From NCBI RefSeq assembly GCF_000832985.1, contig NZ_CP009920.1, positions 2,471,001-2,535,000 on the forward strand: a stretch of 64,000 nt of DNA, given 5' to 3'. This stretch comes from Priestia megaterium NBRC 15308 = ATCC 14581 (GTDB lineage: Bacteria > Bacillota > Bacilli > Bacillales > Bacillaceae_H). A program made the translations under genes and the position numbers. Positions 63,650 to 64,000 of this stretch are shown piece by piece. Numbering within the stretch: the stretch's first letter is position 1; every line of letters begins with the position of its first letter. The notes below the pieces were generated by a model. That model searched no databases, was not told the DNA's origin, and saw nothing but the letters and a program-made list of their open reading frames with translations.

Positions 63650-64000
63650 ATGGAAGATGTTTTACGGCCAATATATCAAGAAAGAGCTAGCAATAAAGAC
63701 ACACTAGGTATTTTACTGATTGAAAAAAAGAAATCAGAATCTCCAGTGACGGATAATTTGGATGCTATCTTATTTATTGTGACCAAAACTACAGAAACTT
63801 CTCTTTTTATTAAACAATACGAATATGAAAATGAGCGTGCGGCACTTTATATGGCTTCTGAACAGCAAATGAGTGAATGGATTATGAGGGGGACGAACCG
63901 CCGTATTATTGATTGGATCTTAAATGGTAAAGTGCTATTTGATCGAAACGAATATATGGAAAACTTAAAGAAACGCTTAATTGATTTTCCTAGAGAAGAT
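63650..64000 (+). CDS. ygxA: YgxA-like nucleotidyltransferase-fold protein (5' part, cut by window end)
   Basis: ATG 63650 follows TTAGGAGAG. The frame is open to the end of the window (117 codons). MEDVLRPIYQERAS, DAILFIVTK and NRRIIDWILNGKVLFDRNEYM match my memory of B. subtilis YgxA, a nucleotidyltransferase-like protein of unknown role next to ygzB. Confidence 0.86.
   Translation, partial: MEDVLRPIYQERASNKDTLGILLIEKKKSESPVTDNLDAILFIVTKTTETSLFIKQYEYENERAALYMASEQQMSEWIMRGTNRRIIDWILNGKVLFDRNEYMENLKKRLIDFPRED

Overview
The window is chromosomal DNA of a low-GC, endospore-forming Bacillaceae, most likely Priestia (Bacillus) megaterium or a close relative. The support is: spore genes (sspK, a gamma-type SASP gene, pdaA), sigma-G-like and sigma-B-like promoters, AGGAGG ribosome binding sites, a secreted 545-residue beta-amylase, and gene order that follows the Bacillus subtilis nos-yfk-yfj, yfh-fabL-sspE and yga-perR segments. 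There are no rRNA genes, classical tRNA genes, phage, IS elements or CRISPR arrays.

Layout. 1-1.6 kb: 3' end of a type VII (WXG100) secretion locus (esaA/yueB-like end, essA). 1.7-8.7 kb: secreted nuclease, beta-amylase, msrA, an ATPase-fold regulator with an Asn/Tyr repeat linker, and a secreted TIM-barrel-like protein. 8.9-15 kb: ABC-F ATPase, a 2-hydroxyacid dehydrogenase, then a nitric-oxide block (nos, yflJ, nsrR, hmp). 15-18.4 kb: siderophore-type N-monooxygenase, a sigma-B-driven DJ-1 family gene (yfkM-like), a secreted CAP-domain protein and an unlisted 38-residue sigma-B gene. 18.4-22.8 kb: adenine deaminase behind a purine riboswitch, then yfkK, yfkJ, yfkI, yfkH and a small sigma-G-type gene. 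22.8-26.6 kb: metal homeostasis (P1B-4 ATPase, czrA, czcD). 26.6-33.6 kb: yfkF, PadR-controlled padC, an OsmC-like gene, a frameshifted general-stress gene, yfkE, yfkD, yfkAB, yfjT. 33.7-42 kb: class I fumarase, pdaA, rlmCD, an amino-acid permease under a glycine riboswitch, and a sporulation-type sensor kinase. 42-43.5 kb: a DnaA-box cluster, yfhE, and an acetyltransferase gene with a tRNA-like 5' leader. 43.5-52.5 kb: amidohydrolase, yfhF, recX, an SDR gene, yfhH, sspK, yfhJ, yfhP, mutY, yfhS, fabL and the gamma SASP gene. 52.6-64 kb: ygaB, ygaC, ygaD, ygaE, gsaB, a three-gene ABC-2 exporter, a K+ channel, bcp, perR, ygzB and the start of ygxA.

Most notable non-gene signals. (i) The acetyltransferase leader combines a canonical T-arm-like hairpin, a D-arm-like hairpin and a shortened middle arm with mutually exclusive downstream stems, one of which sequesters the Shine-Dalgarno sequence. 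It looks like an RNA switch built on a pseudo-tRNA. (ii) About nine DnaA-box-like 9-mers lie within 195 bp just after the kinase gene. (iii) A dispersed repeat family (five copies) starts at, or within about 12 nt of, stop codons in sense orientation and supplies a terminator hairpin; its two longest copies (about 240-290 bp) have imperfect inverted ends. (iv) A guanine-class purine aptamer lies ahead of an adenine deaminase gene.

Gene starts were often moved inward from the longest open frame, to the codon that sits 6-10 nt after a good ribosome binding site. All functional names come from recognised motifs and remembered family sequences; no database search was run.
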